From the NCBI GenBank assembly GCA_014379885.1, contig JACMKW010000304.1:1-8754 (forward strand): a stretch of 8,754 bases of DNA, written 5' to 3'. Shown here one piece after another: positions 6,269-8,754 of the stretch. The translations under genes were made by a program, and so were the position numbers. The stretch comes from Rhizobacter sp. (GTDB taxonomy: Bacteria; Pseudomonadota; Gammaproteobacteria; Burkholderiales; Burkholderiaceae). Below the pieces are notes generated by a model. The model was given only the letters and a program-made list of their open reading frames with translations, searched no databases and was not told the DNA's origin. The stretch's first letter is position 1. Every line of letters begins with the position of its first letter.

Positions 6269-7261
6269 TCACAAGCGCCCCTCTTCGACCGCGTGGCAGG
6301 CGATCTGCACGCCTTGTATCTGCAACAAGGCCGGCCGCTCGCAACGACAGCGCTCGTTGGCATGGGGGCAGCGTGGGTGAAACGAACACCCCGTGGGCGG
6401 GCTAAGCGGGTTGGGCACCTCGCCCTGCACCGGGGTGCGAGCGCGGCCGCTCATTTCAATGTCGGGGATCGCGTCCAGCAGCATCCGTGTATACGGGTGC
6501 CGGGGATGCGCAAACAACGTGGCCTTGTCGGCCAGTTCAACCAGGCGGCCGAGGTACATCACGCCCACGCGGTCGCTCACATGGCGCACCACCGCCAGGT
6601 TGTGCGAGATGAAGAGGTAGGTGAGCCCGCGGCTGCGCTGCAGGTCTTTCATGATGTTGAGCACCTGCGCCTGCACCGACACGTCGAGGGCTGACGTGGG
6701 CTCGTCGCAGACGAGGAACTCCGGTTGTGTGGCCAACGCACGCGCAATCGACACACGCTGGCGCTGCCCGCCGGAGAACTGGTGCGCGAACTTGTCCATG
6801 TCGGCTGCCACCAAGCCGACGGAGCGCAGCAACTCGACCACACGGTCCTTCAGCTCCGAATCATCACGTACCAGCCCATGCTCCGTCAGCGGTTCACCCA
6901 CGATGGCTCGAACTTTCCAGCGAGGGTTCAGACTGGCGTAGGGATCCTGAAAGATCATCTGCATGCGACGACGCAAGGCCAGCGCTTGCGGGCCGGCGAG
7001 TGTGTGGGCGATATCTTGCCCATCGAAGCGAACCTCGCCAGCCGTCGGCTCGTAAAGACCCACCAACAAGCGGGCCACGGTGCTCTTGCCGCAACCCGAC
7101 TCACCGACCAGCGCGAGCGTGGTGCCACGCTCGATGGTGAAGCTCACGCCATCCACCGCATGCACCCACTGGCGCGGTCTTCGCTCGATGACCCGGTTGA
7201 GCCAGGGCGCCGACACATCGAAGGTCTTGGCAAGGCCCCGCACTTCCACCAGGGCGTTCAT
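6269..7261 (-). CDS. Peptide-type ABC importer ATPase, DppF/OppF family
   Basis: This 330-residue ATPase is one of two that power a dipeptide/oligopeptide-type importer. Walker [10 protein letters not shown] (53-61), Q-loop Q105 in [10 protein letters not shown], signature SGGQR (163-167), Walker B LVCDEP (183-188) and H-loop H220 are all intact. The oligopeptide/dipeptide C-terminal extension has cysteines C292, C298, C305 and C322, with an additional C307. In this family the C-x5-C-x6-C pattern can bind a 4Fe-4S cluster. An N-terminal insertion, [20 protein letters not shown], lies between strand 1 and the Walker A region, as in many OppF/DppF proteins. The start ATG overlaps the upstream ATPase stop (ATGA), with GGAAG about 9 nt before it. 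It is the last gene of the operon, with its stop 2 bp from the lptM stop. The substrate cannot be told from the ATPase. Confidence 0.93.
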   Translation of the reverse strand: MNALVEVRGLAKTFDVSAPWLNRVIERRPRQWVHAVDGVSFTIERGTTLALVGESGCGKSTVARLLVGLYEPTAGEVRFDGQDIAHTLAGPQALALRRRMQMIFQDPYASLNPRWKVRAIVGEPLTEHGLVRDDSELKDRVVELLRSVGLVAADMDKFAHQFSGGQRQRVSIARALATQPEFLVCDEPTSALDVSVQAQVLNIMKDLQRSRGLTYLFISHNLAVVRHVSDRVGVMYLGRLVELADKATLFAHPRHPYTRMLLDAIPDIEMSGRARTPVQGEVPNPLSPPTGCSFHPRCPHANERCRCERPALLQIQGVQIACHAVEEGRL

Positions 7262-8238
7262 CGCGTGACGCTTCCGTCGTGAAGCCAGCAGGCGGCGCGT
7301 GTGGCCCCGGTGTCCAGCAGCTCAGGTCGTTCGGTGCGGCAGCGGTCCATCACGCGCGGGCAGCGTGGGTTGAACGCGCAGCCCGACGGAATGGCCGTCA
7401 GGCGAGGCATCGCGCCATCAATCTGCAGCAGGTGTTCGCGGTCTTCGTTCATGACGGGAATCGCGCCCATCAACCCTTGGGTGTAGGGGTGGGCCGGTGT
7501 GTGAATCACGTCTTGCACCGGGCCGATCTCCGCCACCCGGCCGGCGTACATCACAGCTACACGGTCGCAGGTTTCGGCGATCACACCCATGTCGTGCGTC
7601 ACCAGCATCACGGCTGCGCCGTGCTCCTTGCACAGCCGCTTGAGCAGCGAAATGATCTGCGCCTGTACCGACACATCGAGCGCCGTGGTCGGCTCGTCGG
7701 CAACGATCAGCTTGGGGTTGGCAGCCAGCGCCAGCGCGATCACCACCCGTTGGCGCATACCTCCTGAGAACTGATGCGGGTATTGATCGAAGCGCTCTGC
7801 CGCGGCTGAGATGCCGGTCTCTTCAAGCAGGCCGATCGCACGCTCGCGCGCCTGCGCAGCATTCATCGGCAAATGCGTCCGGATGGTTTCGGTGAGTTGG
7901 CGGCCCACCGTGTAGAGCGGGTTCAGTGAGGTCAACGGGTCTTGAAAGATGGCGCCGATGTGCCGGCCCCGCAGCTTGCGCATCTCTTCATAGGGCAGGT
8001 TGTCGATGCGCCGGCCCTCGAACCGGATCTCGCCCGCTGCGATGCGCCCGGGTGGATCGAGCAACCCGATGATGGCCGCGCCGGTCAGCGACTTGCCTGC
8101 ACCCGATTCACCGACGACTCCCAGAATTTCACCAGGCTGGATGCTGAACGAGATGTCGTCGAGCGCCAGCAGGTTGCCGTGGCGCGAAGGAAACTCGACA
8201 CGCAGGTGCTTGACTTCGAGCAGAGGCGGTGTGGTCAT
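7258..8238 (-). CDS. Peptide-type ABC importer ATPase, DppD/OppD family
   Basis: This 326-residue ATPase is the partner of the following DppF/OppF-type subunit; the two form the nucleotide-binding heterodimer beneath the permeases. Visible motifs are Walker A GESGAGKS (43-50), Q99 in [10 protein letters not shown], signature SGGMR (158-162, the SGGM variant usual for DppD/OppD), Walker B IVADEP (178-183) and H215. The C-terminal extension carries C287, C293, C300 and C317 in the same Fe-S-like pattern as its partner. The start lies 4 nt after the permease stop with only a weak ribosome site, so translation is probably coupled. The stop overlaps the next start. The family is clear; the substrate (dipeptide, oligopeptide, glutathione, nickel chelate) is not. 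Confidence 0.93.
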   Translation of the reverse strand: MTTPPLLEVKHLRVEFPSRHGNLLALDDISFSIQPGEILGVVGESGAGKSLTGAAIIGLLDPPGRIAAGEIRFEGRRIDNLPYEEMRKLRGRHIGAIFQDPLTSLNPLYTVGRQLTETIRTHLPMNAAQARERAIGLLEETGISAAAERFDQYPHQFSGGMRQRVVIALALAANPKLIVADEPTTALDVSVQAQIISLLKRLCKEHGAAVMLVTHDMGVIAETCDRVAVMYAGRVAEIGPVQDVIHTPAHPYTQGLMGAIPVMNEDREHLLQIDGAMPRLTAIPSGCAFNPRCPRVMDRCRTERPELLDTGATRAACWLHDGSVTR

Positions 8239-8242
8239 GGGC

Positions 8243-8754
8243 TCAGCGCAGACGTGGGTTCAGGGCATCGCGCAACCAGTCGCCCAACAGGTTGACGCTC
8301 AAGGCAATCGTCACCAGCACAGCCCCGGGAAAGATGGTGATCCACCACTCGCCCGACAGCAAAAATTCATTGCCCACCCGGATCAGCGTTCCGAGTGATG
8401 GTGAGGTGACCGGCATGCCCACTCCCAGAAACGACAGCGTGGCCTCGATGAGAATCGCCGACGCCACCTGGATGGTCGCCAGCACCGTCACCGGCCCGAG
8501 TGCGTTAGGCAGCACGTGGCGCCGCATGATGCGCAGCGGTGCCACGCCGATCACACGCGCCGCCTGCACATATTCCTTGTTGTGCTCGACCAAGGTAGAA
8601 CCCCGCACAGTGCGCGCGTACTGCACCCAACCAGTGAGCGAGATCGCCACGATCAACACGGCAAACGCCAGCGTGTCGTGTGCGGCGGGAAACAGCGCGC
8701 GCCCGACACCGTCCACCAGCAAGGCCACCAGGATGGCGGGGAAAGAAAGCATCA
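8243..8754 (-). CDS. Peptide-type ABC importer permease, DppC/OppC family (5' end outside window)
   Basis: This is the C-terminal portion (about 170 residues) of an inner-membrane permease. Full-length DppC/OppC proteins are about 280-300 residues, so roughly the first 110-130 lie beyond the right edge. The visible part has several hydrophobic segments. It also has the cytoplasmic EAA loop (EYVQAARVIGVAPLRIMRRH, then VLPNA), which docks on the ATPases, the family segment IEATLSFLGVG, and the characteristic ending WWITIFPGAV...LLGDWLRDALNP. It sits first among the visible operon genes, 4 nt before the DppD-type ATPase. The second permease (DppB type) and the substrate-binding protein would be expected further right, outside this window. 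Confidence 0.92.
   Translation of the reverse strand, partial: MLSFPAILVALLVDGVGRALFPAAHDTLAFAVLIVAISLTGWVQYARTVRGSTLVEHNKEYVQAARVIGVAPLRIMRRHVLPNALGPVTVLATIQVASAILIEATLSFLGVGMPVTSPSLGTLIRVGNEFLLSGEWWITIFPGAVLVTIALSVNLLGDWLRDALNPRLR

Noticed and set aside
1..8754. Mobile element, defence system, CRISPR array, tRNA/rRNA gene or novel cluster
   Set aside because: All coding space is explained by conserved envelope, Fe-S and transport genes. No transposase, integrase, regularly spaced repeat or cloverleaf was seen.

Overview
This looks like ordinary, densely packed chromosome of a GC-rich betaproteobacterium, most likely Burkholderiales (Comamonadaceae-like). The inference rests on gene order (pilMNOPQ divergent from a class A penicillin-binding protein gene, then cyaY and lptM) and on protein style; no 16S or taxonomic search was possible. 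Almost all of the sequence is coding. I see no tRNA, rRNA, CRISPR array, IS element, prophage gene or attachment site, and no convincing undescribed system.

Layout. Positions 1-3064 hold the type IV pilus alignment operon on the minus strand, transcribed pilM, pilN, pilO, pilP, pilQ (pilQ cut after 22 codons). Most joints overlap by 4 nt, which suggests translational coupling. A 263-bp, relatively AT-rich divergent control region (3065-3327) separates pilM from mrcA/ponA (PBP1A) at 3328-5691 on the plus strand. It contains a candidate sigma70 promoter in each direction and several short inverted repeats. After mrcA comes cyaY (5720-6082, minus; bacterial frataxin), then, starting only 19 bp away in the other direction, a small lipoprotein gene of the LptM/YifL family (6102-6266, plus). 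From 6269 to the right edge lies the distal part of a peptide-type ABC importer operon on the minus strand: a DppC/OppC permease (partial), a DppD/OppD ATPase and a DppF/OppF ATPase.

How the genes fit together. PilM (cytoplasmic, actin-like), PilN and PilO (inner membrane) and PilP (lipoprotein) form the alignment complex that links the pilus motor to the PilQ secretin. PBP1A builds the peptidoglycan that this envelope-spanning machine must cross. CyaY acts in iron-sulfur assembly and LptM in outer-membrane LPS-transporter maturation. The ABC importer takes up peptides or similar solutes. The most notable features are modest: the pilM/mrcA control region, the compressed cyaY/lptM divergent start, two tight convergent gene ends, and the absence of lysA after lptM, which hints at a rearrangement or insertion point near 6266.
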